A stretch of 64,000 nt of DNA, taken from assembly GCF_002813325.1 (NCBI RefSeq), contig NZ_PHUG01000001.1:3844001-3908000 (forward strand), written 5' to 3'. The DNA is from Janthinobacterium sp. 64 (lineage in GTDB: Bacteria > Pseudomonadota > Gammaproteobacteria > Burkholderiales > Burkholderiaceae_D). This document shows, in pieces, positions 26,377-34,808 of the stretch (the stretch's first letter is position 1; every line of letters begins with the position of its first letter). Position numbers and translations under genes: made by a program. Below the pieces are notes generated by a model. It was not told where the DNA came from and made no database searches. It saw only the letters and a list, made by a program, of their open reading frames with translations.

Positions 26377-27030
26377 ATGCAAAAACATACGATTTTCGAG
26401 GGCATTATCGAGCGGGGCATGGTCGGCATCGTGCGCGCCGGCTCGCCCGATGCGGCGCTGCGGATCGCCGAGGCCTGCATCGCCGGCGGCATCACGGCGC
26501 TGGAAGTGGCCTTCACCACGCCCGATACCCTGGGCGTGCTGCGCACCCTGCGCGAACGCCATGGAGACGACGTGCTGCTGGGCGCGGGCACGGTGCTCGA
26601 TACGGAGACGGCGCGCGCCGCCATCCTGGCCGGCGCCCAGTTCATCATTTCGCCCAGCGTCAACGTGGACACCATCGCGCTGTGCCAGCGCTACCAGGTG
26701 CTGTCCATGCCGGGCGCGATGACGCCGACGGAAATCGTCACGGCCCTGCAGGCGGGCGCCGACATCGTCAAGGTCTTCCCCGCCGAGATGTTCGGTCCCG
26801 CGTACATCAAGGCCCTGCGTGCGCCCCTGCCGCAAGCGCCGCTGATGCCGACGGGCGGCGTCACGGTGGAGAACCTCAATGAATGGTTTGCCAGTGGCGC
26901 CGTGGCCGTGGGTATCGGCGGCAGCCTCAGTGGCCCGGGCGCCACGGGAGATTACGCGACCGTGACGGCGCGCGCGCAAGCTTTCGTGGCGAAGATGGCG
27001 GCCGTGCGGAGTTCTAGGTCTTCTGGATAG
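26377..27030 (+). CDS. dgoA: 2-dehydro-3-deoxy-6-phosphogalactonate aldolase (KDPG/KDPGal family)
   Basis: The 217-residue protein is a class I aldolase of the KDPG/KHG family, with catalytic Glu43 (ALEVAFTTP) and Schiff-base Lys132 (DIVKVFPAEMFG). It should split KDPGal to pyruvate and glyceraldehyde-3-phosphate, ending the galactonate branch begun by dgoK. KDPG cleavage is a possible side activity. The gene closes the operon; AGGAGAGAGC precedes the ATG. The C-terminal tail is short and serine/arginine rich. Confidence 0.88.
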   Translation: MQKHTIFEGIIERGMVGIVRAGSPDAALRIAEACIAGGITALEVAFTTPDTLGVLRTLRERHGDDVLLGAGTVLDTETARAAILAGAQFIISPSVNVDTIALCQRYQVLSMPGAMTPTEIVTALQAGADIVKVFPAEMFGPAYIKALRAPLPQAPLMPTGGVTVENLNEWFASGAVAVGIGGSLSGPGATGDYATVTARAQAFVAKMAAVRSSRSSG

Positions 27031-27096
27031 CTCCCTGCCCTGGATAATTCTGCTACGCTAGGCGGGCAATGTCGCACGCTTAACTACGACCAGAAT

Positions 27097-27519
27097 ATGC
27101 CCAACATCGCCCGCATCCTGCAAGACAGCCGCATCATCGCCATCGTCGGCATGTCCGACAAGCCCGAACGCGCCAGCCATGAAGTGGCAGATTACCTGCT
27201 GCAGCATGGCTACCGCGTGCTGCCCGTCAATCCTGCCCTCGCCGGCAAGGAAGTGCTGGGCCAGCGCGCCTATGCCACCCTGACGCAGGCTGCCGCTGCC
27301 GTGGCGCCGGCGCGCATCGATATCGTCGATTGCTTCCGCAAGTCCGAGGATATCCTGCCCGTCGCCGAGGAAGCCATCGCCGTCAAGGCAGGCTGTTTGT
27401 GGCTGCAGCTCGATATCATCAATGAGCAGGCGGCGCAGCTGGCGCGGGCGGCTGGCATGGACGTGGTGGTGGACCACTGCACAAAAATTGAGCACCGCAA
27501 GCTGGCGGTGGCGGCATGA
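27097..27519 (+). CDS. CoA-binding domain protein (YccU type)
   Basis: This 140-residue protein is a single Rossmann-like CoA-binding domain. The nucleotide loop is IAIVGMSDKPERASHEVADYL near the N-terminus, followed by RVLPVNPALAGKEVLGQRAYATL and the C-terminal DHCTKIEH. The family resembles the CoA-binding part of succinyl-CoA synthetase, but its cellular role is unknown. The stop overlaps the start of the PPK2 gene in an ATGA, so both are co-translated. Confidence 0.88.
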   Translation: MPNIARILQDSRIIAIVGMSDKPERASHEVADYLLQHGYRVLPVNPALAGKEVLGQRAYATLTQAAAAVAPARIDIVDCFRKSEDILPVAEEAIAVKAGCLWLQLDIINEQAAQLARAAGMDVVVDHCTKIEHRKLAVAA

Positions 27520-28358
27520 AGGCGCGCACGCAATTTCGCGCCGGCCAGGGCTTCGAGCTGAACGAGGAATTCGCCGGCAAGCGCCTGCTGGGCGCCGCCA
27601 CCAAGGCAGTGAACAAGAAGCTGACGCCAGCCCAGTGCAAGGCCCTGGACCGCGAGGAAACCGTGGCTCTGACGGCGCAGATCGCCGAGTGCCAGAGCAT
27701 GCTGTATGCGCAGCACAAAAAGAAGGTGCTGCTGGTCCTGCAGGGCATGGATACGTCGGGCAAGGATGGCACGGTCAAGGCCATCTTCAGCAACATCAAC
27801 CCGATGGGCATCCGCGCCGTGGCGTTCAAGGGCCCCACCGATATCGAACTGGCGCACGATTACCTGTGGAGGGTCCACCAGCACGTGCCCGTCAAGGGCG
27901 AGATCGCCATCTTCAACCGCAGCCATTACGAAGATGTGCTGATCACGCGCGTGCAGGACATGATCGACAAGGCCGAATGCCAGCGCCGCTACGCGCAGAT
28001 CCGCGATTTCGAGCGCATGCTGAGCGAAACGGGCACCGTCATCCTGAAAGTCTTCCTGCATATCTCGAAGGACGAGCAACGGGGACGGCTGCAGGAGCGG
28101 CTTGACGATCCCGACCGCCAGTGGAAGTTCGATCCCAACGATATCGCCCAGCGCAAGAAGTGGGATGGCTACCAGCGCGCCTATGAAACGGCGATCCGCG
28201 AGACCGATGCCGAGCACGCGCCGTGGTACGTGGTGCCATCGAACTCCAAGACGCAACGCAATCTGGTGGTCGCGTCGCTGCTGCTGGAAACGCTGCAGGG
28301 CATGAAGCTGGAATACCCGGCGCCGGACCCGAAACTGTCGTCTTTCAAGGTCGAGTAG
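27516..28358 (+). CDS. ppk2: Polyphosphate kinase 2 family protein
   Basis: The 280-residue protein is a one-domain PPK2. Walker A is GMDTSGKDG (77-85), followed by FNRSHYEDVLITRV and the C-terminal YVVPSNSKTQRNLVVASLLLETL. PPK2 enzymes use polyphosphate to phosphorylate NMPs or NDPs; the subclass, and so AMP versus ADP preference, cannot be read safely here. It overlaps the CoA-binding gene by four bases. The next gene starts about 90 bases later with its own leader. Confidence 0.9.
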   Translation: MKARTQFRAGQGFELNEEFAGKRLLGAATKAVNKKLTPAQCKALDREETVALTAQIAECQSMLYAQHKKKVLLVLQGMDTSGKDGTVKAIFSNINPMGIRAVAFKGPTDIELAHDYLWRVHQHVPVKGEIAIFNRSHYEDVLITRVQDMIDKAECQRRYAQIRDFERMLSETGTVILKVFLHISKDEQRGRLQERLDDPDRQWKFDPNDIAQRKKWDGYQRAYETAIRETDAEHAPWYVVPSNSKTQRNLVVASLLLETLQGMKLEYPAPDPKLSSFKVE

Positions 28359-28450
28359 AGGTCAGGCCAGTTCTGCGCAGCGCCTGCGGAATCGGCCGCG
28401 CTGTGGCATAGTATCCCTCGTCGATAATTCAAACCAGACCGGAGATCCAT

Positions 28451-29905
28451 ATGCTGCAGTTGAAAGATCCTACCTTGTTGCGTCACCAGGCTTACGTGAA
28501 TGGAGCCTGGGTCGATGCCGATGGTGGCCAGACGATTAATGTGAGCAATCCCGCCACCGGCGAGCATATCGGCACGGTGCCCCTGATGGGCGCCGCCGAG
28601 ACGCGCCGCGCCATCGAGGCGGCCAATGCCGCCTGGCCCGCCTGGCGCAAGAAGACGGCCAAGGAACGCGCGGCCGTGCTGCGCCGCTGGCATGACCTGA
28701 TCCTGGAAAACGCCGACGACCTGGCGCTGATCATGACCACCGAGCAGGGCAAGCCCTTGCCGGAAGCGAAGGGCGAAGTGCAGTTCGGCGCCTCGTTCAT
28801 CGAGTGGTTTGCCGAAGAAGGCAAGCGCGTCGCGGGCGACACGCTGCAATCGCCGTGGCCGGACCGCCGCCTGGTCATCACCAAGGAGCCGATCGGCGTG
28901 TGCGCCGCCATCACGCCGTGGAACTTCCCCGCCGCCATGATCACGCGCAAGGTCGGCCCGGCCCTGGCCGCCGGCTGCCCGATGGTCCTGAAACCGGCGG
29001 AAGCGACACCGTTTTCCGCGCTGGCGCTGGCCGTGCTGGCCGAGCGCGCGGGCGTGCCTGCCGGCGTGTTCAGCATCGTCACGGGCGCGCCGAAAGACAT
29101 CGGCGGCGAAATGACGTCGAACCCCATCGTGCGCAAGCTGACGTTTACGGGCTCGACCCAGGTGGGCCGTTTGCTGGCGGAGCAGTGCGCGCCGACGATC
29201 AAGAAACTGTCGCTGGAACTGGGCGGCAATGCGCCGTTCATCGTCTTCGACGACGCCGACCTCGATGCGGCTGTGGAAGGCGCCATCGCCTCGAAATACC
29301 GCAATGCGGGCCAGACGTGCGTGTGCGCCAACCGCCTGTACGTGCAGGACAGCGTGTATGACGCGTTTGCCGACAAGCTGGTGGCGGCAGTGGCCAAGCT
29401 GAAGGTGGGCAATGGCATCGAGGCGGGCGTCACGCAAGGTCCGCTGATCGACGCCAAGGCCGTCGCCAAGGTGGAAGAGCACGTGGCCGACGCGCTGGGC
29501 AAGGGCGGCCGCCTGCTGGCCGGCGGCAAGCGCCATGCGCTGGGCAACGGCTTCTTCGAGCCGACCATCATCGCCGACGTGACGAACGACATGCGCGTGG
29601 CCACCGAGGAAACCTTCGGCCCGCTGGCGCCGCTGTTCCGCTTCAAGACGGACGATGAAGTGATCGCCCTGGCCAACAACACGGAATTCGGCCTGGCTGC
29701 CTACTTCTATTCGCGCGACATCGGCCGCATCTGGAGAGTGGCCGAAGGCCTGGAAACGGGCATGGTTGGCGTCAACACGGGCCTGATCTCGAACGAAATC
29801 GCGCCCTTCGGCGGCGTCAAGCAATCGGGCCTGGGCCGTGAAGGATCGACCTATGGTATCGAGGACTACCTCGTCATTAAATACATCTGCATGGGCGGGA
29901 TCTAA
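28451..29905 (+). CDS. gabD: NAD(P)-dependent succinate-semialdehyde (or alpha-ketoglutarate-semialdehyde) dehydrogenase
   Basis: This 484-residue aldehyde dehydrogenase has the PWNFPAAMITRKVGPALAAG segment, the general base region LELGGNAP, the catalytic Cys in GQTCVCANR and the ending PFGGVKQSGLGREG. The whole pattern is GabD. GabD-like enzymes also oxidise alpha-ketoglutarate semialdehyde, the last Weimberg step, and no other candidate lies near the xylose genes. That second role is inferred from location only. The start follows CCGGAGATCCAT. Confidence 0.9.
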   Translation: MLQLKDPTLLRHQAYVNGAWVDADGGQTINVSNPATGEHIGTVPLMGAAETRRAIEAANAAWPAWRKKTAKERAAVLRRWHDLILENADDLALIMTTEQGKPLPEAKGEVQFGASFIEWFAEEGKRVAGDTLQSPWPDRRLVITKEPIGVCAAITPWNFPAAMITRKVGPALAAGCPMVLKPAEATPFSALALAVLAERAGVPAGVFSIVTGAPKDIGGEMTSNPIVRKLTFTGSTQVGRLLAEQCAPTIKKLSLELGGNAPFIVFDDADLDAAVEGAIASKYRNAGQTCVCANRLYVQDSVYDAFADKLVAAVAKLKVGNGIEAGVTQGPLIDAKAVAKVEEHVADALGKGGRLLAGGKRHALGNGFFEPTIIADVTNDMRVATEETFGPLAPLFRFKTDDEVIALANNTEFGLAAYFYSRDIGRIWRVAEGLETGMVGVNTGLISNEIAPFGGVKQSGLGREGSTYGIEDYLVIKYICMGGI

Positions 29906-29911
29906 AGCAGC

Positions 29912-31048
29912 TTAACGTGAGCCGCGGCGCGCAGCCAACCTGTCCAGCATGCCCTTGACCGCTTCCATCTGCGTGCCGCTCTTGCGGTAGAAATCCGGGT
30001 CGATCGGATTGATGCTGGTGTAGCCCCAGAAATCCCAGCAGCCTTTCGGGTTGTACGGGTAGACGGGGCTCGGTTCGGCCTGCGGGTACAGCACGATGAT
30101 CTTGTTGGCGTCCGCCACCTGGTTGTAGCCGGTGCTGGTATAGAAGCGGTCGCCGATGGCCTGCGTCGTTTGCAGGCAGCCGTGGAACACCACGTGCACG
30201 CGGCAGCTCTCGCTGTCGCAGGCTTTCGGGATGTAGGCGTAGCCCGTATTGTTCATGCTCGAGTACGCGTTCTGGATGAAGCTGCGCTGGTTGAAGGAGA
30301 TCAGCTTGCCCGTCAGGGTGGTCGCCGACGGTTGCAGGTCCGGGTACAGGTGCTGCAGGATGTCGCGGGCCTGCGCATAGTCGCAGTCGTTGATGAAGGG
30401 CGACTCCGTCACGGCGCAAGGCTTGTCCTGATTGTTGTCCGTGATGATGGCATGGCCCGCGCCGACCGTATCGACGAAGCGGATCTGCGCCGCCGGCGTG
30501 CCTGCCAGTTGATAGAATTTTCCCACCTGTTCCACCACCGGCCGCGTCACGGTCTGGTCTTTCGTTCCGCTGAACAGATACACGCGCTGGCGTTTCAGGT
30601 TGGCCGTGTCGTCGATGAGACGGGCGCGCGCAAAATCGTTCGCCGCGCGCAGCAATTCGCTGGCCACGGGCGGCGCCACCTGCGCGCTGCCCGGATTCAT
30701 GCAAGTGGTGAGCGCATTCGTCAGGTAGGGAATGTAGGGAAAGCGGCCCGGCTGGCCCGAGCAGAAATACGGGCCGCCTGCGATGATGCCGGCACCGGCC
30801 ACCGTGGCCGAGTAGGCGACGGCAAACTGCGCCGCCATGAAGCCGCCCGAGGACAGGCCGGACACCGTGGTCTGGCTCAGGTCAGCCTGGTAGGCGGGCA
30901 GGGCGGGCACGTCCTTGGTCGCGGCGGGCTTGACGGCTTTGGCGGCCGTGGCGGCGTGTGCGCTTGCTGGCGCCAGGACGAGCAGGCTGGCGGCCAGCAC
31001 GGTGGTGGTTAGTGTGGTCAGGTGCGCGGTCAGGTGCGGGAAGGACAT
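29912..31048 (-). CDS. Secreted short-chain PHB depolymerase (type 2 catalytic domain)
   Basis: The 378-residue protein starts with a signal peptide (MSFPHLTAHLTTLTTTVLAASLLVLAPASAHA). The catalytic nucleophile sits in GLSSGGFMAAQ near the N-terminus of the mature part, as in type 2 extracellular poly(3-hydroxybutyrate) depolymerases. VVFHGCLQT (oxyanion region) and the C-terminal KGCWDFWGY follow. It should degrade released or environmental PHB outside the cell; no separate substrate-binding domain is present. GGAG upstream of ATG 31046-31048 decides the start; the frame is open to 31120. Confidence 0.88.
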   Translation of the reverse strand: MSFPHLTAHLTTLTTTVLAASLLVLAPASAHAATAAKAVKPAATKDVPALPAYQADLSQTTVSGLSSGGFMAAQFAVAYSATVAGAGIIAGGPYFCSGQPGRFPYIPYLTNALTTCMNPGSAQVAPPVASELLRAANDFARARLIDDTANLKRQRVYLFSGTKDQTVTRPVVEQVGKFYQLAGTPAAQIRFVDTVGAGHAIITDNNQDKPCAVTESPFINDCDYAQARDILQHLYPDLQPSATTLTGKLISFNQRSFIQNAYSSMNNTGYAYIPKACDSESCRVHVVFHGCLQTTQAIGDRFYTSTGYNQVADANKIIVLYPQAEPSPVYPYNPKGCWDFWGYTSINPIDPDFYRKSGTQMEAVKGMLDRLAARRGSR

Positions 31049-31210
31049 GGTGACTCCACAAGGCAAGGGCAGGAAGGCCGAGCATAGGTAAAAAAACTGT
31101 GCGTTGGGCAAGTACTGCACGGTCGTTGATGTCGCTCAAGCTATCGCTGTTGTTGTTGCCCTCATGCGCGTGGGCGGCGTTTGACATAGAATGGTTTTTT
31201 CCGTTCAACC

Positions 31211-31801
31211 ATGGTGCCCTTCATGTCCAAGACCCTTGCCCAGCTGTTTGCGCTGACCACCCTTGCCGCCAGTGCCAGCCTGGCCGTGCCGGTCCATGCC
31301 GCCGATACCGCGCCAGCGGCCTGTCCCGCCATTCTGAAACAGACCTTCAACCGCCTGCAGGATGAAGCGCCGCAAAACCTGTGCCAGTATGCGGGCAAGG
31401 TCGTGCTGGTGGTGAACACGGCCAGTTATTGCGGTTTTACCAACCAGTATGAAGGGCTGGAAGCGCTGTACGCGAAGTACGGCAGCAAGGGCCTGGTGGT
31501 GCTGGGTTTCCCGTCGAACGATTTCGGCAAGCAGGAGCCGGGCAACAGCAAGGAAATCGCCGATTTCTGCTACAACACCTATGGCGTGAAGTTCCCCATG
31601 TTTTCGAAGTCCGTCGTCTCCGGCCCTGCGCCGAACCCGCTGTACGTGGACCTGATCAAGCAGACGGGCAAGACACCGGCCTGGAATTTCCATAAATACC
31701 TGATCGACCGCCACGGCAAAGTGGTGGAAAGCTTCCCCAGCAAGGTGACGCCGGACGACAAGAAACTCGTTGGCGCGGTGGAAAAAGCGCTGGCGCTGTA
31801 A
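31211..31801 (+). CDS. Exported glutathione peroxidase-like protein
   Basis: This 196-residue protein has a signal peptide (hydrophobic to about residue 25, VHAAD cleavage region), unusual since most bacterial members are cytosolic. The peroxidase triad is Cys74 (NTASYCGFTNQY; Cys in place of selenocysteine), Gln109 (GFPSNDFGKQEPG) and Trp158 (PAWNFHKYL). It probably reduces peroxides in the periplasm with thioredoxin-type or thiol donors. The start could be ATG 31211 or ATG 31223; neither has a good ribosome-binding site. A strong terminator follows. Confidence 0.9.
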   Translation: MVPFMSKTLAQLFALTTLAASASLAVPVHAADTAPAACPAILKQTFNRLQDEAPQNLCQYAGKVVLVVNTASYCGFTNQYEGLEALYAKYGSKGLVVLGFPSNDFGKQEPGNSKEIADFCYNTYGVKFPMFSKSVVSGPAPNPLYVDLIKQTGKTPAWNFHKYLIDRHGKVVESFPSKVTPDDKKLVGAVEKALAL

Positions 31802-31814
31802 GTTGCCGACCTAC

Positions 31815-31842
31815 AAGCAGGCTTGATCGCCTGCTTTTTTTT
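31815..31842 (+). terminator. Intrinsic terminator after the glutathione peroxidase gene
   Basis: AAGCAGGC (31815-31822) and GCCTGCTT (31829-31836) form a perfect eight-base stem around TTGATC, followed by an uninterrupted T-run to 31842. Confidence 0.92.
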
Positions 31843-31916
31843 AATGCCGCGCTTGTCGTCTTGCCATCATTGTCCTAAGCTGGTTGTTCACGTTTGTCAC
31901 AACAAAGGAGAACATC

Positions 31917-32279
31917 ATGGCGTATGTCGATGGATTTGTGGTGCCCGTACCGAAAGCCAAGCTCGATGCCTACCTGGCCATGTCGCGCAGTTGCGGCGCC
32001 GTCTGGCGAGAGTACGGCGCGCTGGAATTTCGCGAATGCGTGGGCGACGATGTCAAGCCGGGCAAGCTGACCTCGTTCCCGCAGGCGGTGGACTTGCAGG
32101 ATGGCGAAGTGGTGGTGTTTTCCTGGATCGTGTATGCGTCGCGCGCCAAACGCGATGAAATCAACGACAAGGTCATGAAAGACCCGCGCCTGGCCGAGAT
32201 GATGGATCCGGCCAAGCTGCCGTTCGATGGCAAGCGGATGATCTATGGCGGCTATGAAATGCAGGTTGACATCAAGTAA
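31917..32279 (+). CDS. DUF1428 family protein
   Basis: The 120-residue protein matches DUF1428 (YbaA-type) proteins, which have a dimeric alpha-beta barrel fold and unknown function. Typical segments are YVDGFVVPVPKAKLDAYL, WREYGALEFRECVGDD and the C-terminal KRMIYGGYEMQVD. AAGGAG six bases before ATG 31917 fixes the start. Its last eight bases overlap the end of the convergent pabB-pabC gene, and no terminator separates the two. Confidence 0.9.
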   Translation: MAYVDGFVVPVPKAKLDAYLAMSRSCGAVWREYGALEFRECVGDDVKPGKLTSFPQAVDLQDGEVVVFSWIVYASRAKRDEINDKVMKDPRLAEMMDPAKLPFDGKRMIYGGYEMQVDIK

Positions 32280-34110
32280 TCAGTTTTGCGGGCATCGCCC
32301 CGCGCAGCGCATTGCATACGACGATCGCTTCGGCCCGCGCCAGCATGGCGCGCGTGATGATGGTTTCTTGCGCGTTCCAGGCGGGGTTGGCCAGCATGGC
32401 CGCGCGCTGCACGCCGGGCAGCAGGCCGCAGGACAGGGGCGGCGTGTGCCAGCGGCCGTCCAGTTGCACGAAGACATTGCTGCGCCCGCCCTCGGTCAGC
32501 TCGCCCCGTTCGTTAAAAAACAGCATGTCGAAGCCGCCTTGCGCCTCGGCCGCGCGCCAGGCCGCGTCATAGCGCGCGCGCACGCTGCTCTTGTGGCGCA
32601 GGAACAGGTCGTCCGCTGTGGTGGCGTCGGGCGCCAGCATGACCTTCACGGTGTCCGGCAAGGCGCTGAGCGCGCCGCTTTGCGTCGTCAACCGGCCATC
32701 CTGGCGCAGCGCCAGGCGCAGGCGGAAGGGCGCATCGTCGGGCCGTGCCGCGCAAGCCGCCTGCAGTGCCGCGCGGGCCGCATCGGCATCCCAGGCAAAA
32801 TTAAAATAGGCGCAGGAGGCGGCCAGGCGCGCCAGGTGCCGCTCCTGCTGGCGGCAGCCATCGTTGCGGCTCGCATGCAGGGTCTCGAACAGTTCAAAGT
32901 CGTTCGTGAGGCCCGTGAGGAAGCGGGCCTTGAGCTGGCATTCCGCAAATTCATCGTGCGGCTCGCTGTCGAGCACGATGCCGGCGCCCACGCCCATCTC
33001 GCCGCGCCGGATGCCGCCAGGGCCAGCCGCTTGCAGGGCCAGCGTGCGGATCGGCACGGACAGGCAAAAGTCGCCCACGGCGTGCGCGGCGCCAGCGGCC
33101 GGTGGATCGAACCAGCCGATGGCGCCCGTATAGATGCCGCGCGGTGCCGGTTCCAGTTCGGCGATGATTTCCATGGTGCGGCGTTTCGGCGCGCCCGTGA
33201 TCGAGCCGCACGGGTACAAGGCCTGGAAGATGTCGGCCAGGCTGGCGTCGGCGCGCAGACGCGCCTGCACGGTGGAGGTCATTTGCAGCACGCTGCTGTA
33301 GCGCGTCACTTCGAACAGGGCCGGCACCTGGACGGAACCCGTGACGGCGATGCGGCCGATGTCGTTGCGTAGCAGGTCCACGATCATCAGGTTTTCCGCG
33401 CGGTTCTTCGGATCATGGGCCAGGGCGGCGGCGCGGCGCGCGTTTTCTTCCACCTGTTCGGCTGGGGCGGCCGGCGCCGTGCCTTTCATGGGACGCGCCG
33501 TCAATTCGCCTTGCGCATGGCGCACGAACAGCTCCGGCGACAGCGACAGCAGGGCGCCGCCATCGGGCAGCATCAGCAGCGCGCCGTAGGGCACGGGCTG
33601 GCGCGCGCGCAGCCGCGCATACAGGGCCAGGGGCGAGCCGAAGGCGTCGAAGCGCAAACGATACGTGTAGTTGACCTGATAGGTGTCGCCGGCCACGATG
33701 TAGTCGTGGATGCGTTGCAGCGTCTGCGTAAATTCGGCTTGATCCACGTTCGCGCGGATAGCGGCCACGCCGGCCGGCGCGGCGTCCGCGTCGACGCGCG
33801 CATCCAGCCACTGCGCCACCTCGTCCTGCGACAGCTGCGTGCAATGGTCGAAGACGAGCACTTGCGCCAGCGGCGGCGCGTTGATGCCTGCCGCGCGCGG
33901 CGGCATGGCCAGCAAGTGCGCGCCCAGTTCGTAGCTGCACACGCTGACGGCGTACTGGCCGCGTTGCAAGGCCTCTTGCAGCCCTTCGAGCAGGGGCTGC
34001 CACTGCTCCCCCTCGGTGCACCGCAAGACTGCCGCCAGGCCCGTGTACAGGCGCGAACCGGCGCCGGGTGTGCTGGCGTCGTCGAGCAGGGCGAAACAGT
34101 CGATATGCAT
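32272..34110 (-). CDS. pabBC: Aminodeoxychorismate synthase component I fused to aminodeoxychorismate lyase
   Basis: This 612-residue protein fuses two p-aminobenzoate enzymes for folate synthesis. Residues 1 to about 355 are PabB, with ARPMKGTAPAA, the IVDLLRNDIGR motif, YPCGSITGAPKRRTMEII and GAGIVLDSEP. Residues from about 375 on are a PabC-type class IV PLP lyase, with FNERGELTEGGRSNVFVQLDG and the LPGVQRAAML segment. The fusion is common in betaproteobacteria. The glutamine amidotransferase (PabA) is not in the window. The gene ends convergently with the DUF1428 gene, overlapping it by eight bases. Confidence 0.92.
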   Translation of the reverse strand: MHIDCFALLDDASTPGAGSRLYTGLAAVLRCTEGEQWQPLLEGLQEALQRGQYAVSVCSYELGAHLLAMPPRAAGINAPPLAQVLVFDHCTQLSQDEVAQWLDARVDADAAPAGVAAIRANVDQAEFTQTLQRIHDYIVAGDTYQVNYTYRLRFDAFGSPLALYARLRARQPVPYGALLMLPDGGALLSLSPELFVRHAQGELTARPMKGTAPAAPAEQVEENARRAAALAHDPKNRAENLMIVDLLRNDIGRIAVTGSVQVPALFEVTRYSSVLQMTSTVQARLRADASLADIFQALYPCGSITGAPKRRTMEIIAELEPAPRGIYTGAIGWFDPPAAGAAHAVGDFCLSVPIRTLALQAAGPGGIRRGEMGVGAGIVLDSEPHDEFAECQLKARFLTGLTNDFELFETLHASRNDGCRQQERHLARLAASCAYFNFAWDADAARAALQAACAARPDDAPFRLRLALRQDGRLTTQSGALSALPDTVKVMLAPDATTADDLFLRHKSSVRARYDAAWRAAEAQGGFDMLFFNERGELTEGGRSNVFVQLDGRWHTPPLSCGLLPGVQRAAMLANPAWNAQETIITRAMLARAEAIVVCNALRGAMPAKLIT

Positions 34111-34130
34111 GGGACAGCCGCGGCGGTGAC

Positions 34131-34706
34131 TTACCCCAGCAGCATGGCGATTTGCAGCGCCGCGTCCTGGGATGGATTGATCTTGAAGCCGCTCTTGGCG
34201 TAGCGGTGCCAGCGTCCGATGACGAAGCCGACGATCAGGGTGGCGCGCGCGGCCACTTCGCTTTCCTTGCCATGGCCTTCGGCGGCGGCCACGCGCAAGG
34301 CCTGCTTGAGCGCCAGTTCCACGCGGTCGTAGAACTGGTTCATGCGTACCTGCAGGCGCTCGTCCTCATTGACCAGCGCATCGCCGATCAATACGCGCGT
34401 CATGCCCGGATTGCTGATGGCGAAATTGAGCAGCATGCCGACGATGTCGCGCGTCTGCGTCATGCCGTCGCTGTGCTTTTCCGCGATCTGGTTGATCAGG
34501 CCGAAGACGCTCGACTCGATGAATTCGATCAGCCCTTCGAACATTTGCGCCTTGCTGGCGAAATGGCGGTACAGGGCCGCTTCCGACACGGTCAGTCTGG
34601 CCGCCAGTGCGGCAGTGGTGATCTTTTCGCCTTTCGGCTGCTCCAGCATTGCGGCGAGGGCCTGAAGAATTTGTAGCCTGCGTTGGCCCGGCGGTGTGCT
34701 TGCCAT
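34131..34706 (-). CDS. slmA: SlmA-type TetR-family nucleoid occlusion factor
   Basis: The 191-residue protein has a TetR helix-turn-helix (ITTAALAARLTVSEAALYRHFASKAQMFEGLIEFIE) close to the N-terminus and an all-helical dimer domain. The segments SVFGLINQIAEKHSDG and ISNPGMTRVLIGDALVNEDERLQ match SlmA, which binds DNA sites and blocks FtsZ ring assembly over the nucleoid. ATG 34704-34706 follows AAGAGAAAAT; the open frame continues to 34793 without support. Hairpins at 34756-34796 separate it from the upstream HAD gene. Confidence 0.87.
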   Translation of the reverse strand: MASTPPGQRRLQILQALAAMLEQPKGEKITTAALAARLTVSEAALYRHFASKAQMFEGLIEFIESSVFGLINQIAEKHSDGMTQTRDIVGMLLNFAISNPGMTRVLIGDALVNEDERLQVRMNQFYDRVELALKQALRVAAAEGHGKESEVAARATLIVGFVIGRWHRYAKSGFKINPSQDAALQIAMLLG

Positions 34707-34755
34707 ATTTTCTCTTGTCGTTAAAAAAAATGCTGTCTTGATGGGGCGTTCCGTC

Positions 34756-34796
34756 ACCGCCGCTAGCGGTGCGGCTTGCGGCGTCAGCCGCAAGCC
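34756..34796 (-). other. Tandem hairpins between the HAD gene and slmA
   Basis: GGCTTGCGGC (34773-34782) and GCCGCAAGCC (34787-34796) make a perfect ten-base stem with a four-base loop. A second stem, CACCG/CGGTG, lies at about 34756-34772. There is no T-run, so they look like mRNA-stabilising or attenuating structures between two same-strand genes. Confidence 0.5.
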
Positions 34797-34808
34797 CAGG
34801 AGTCCCCT

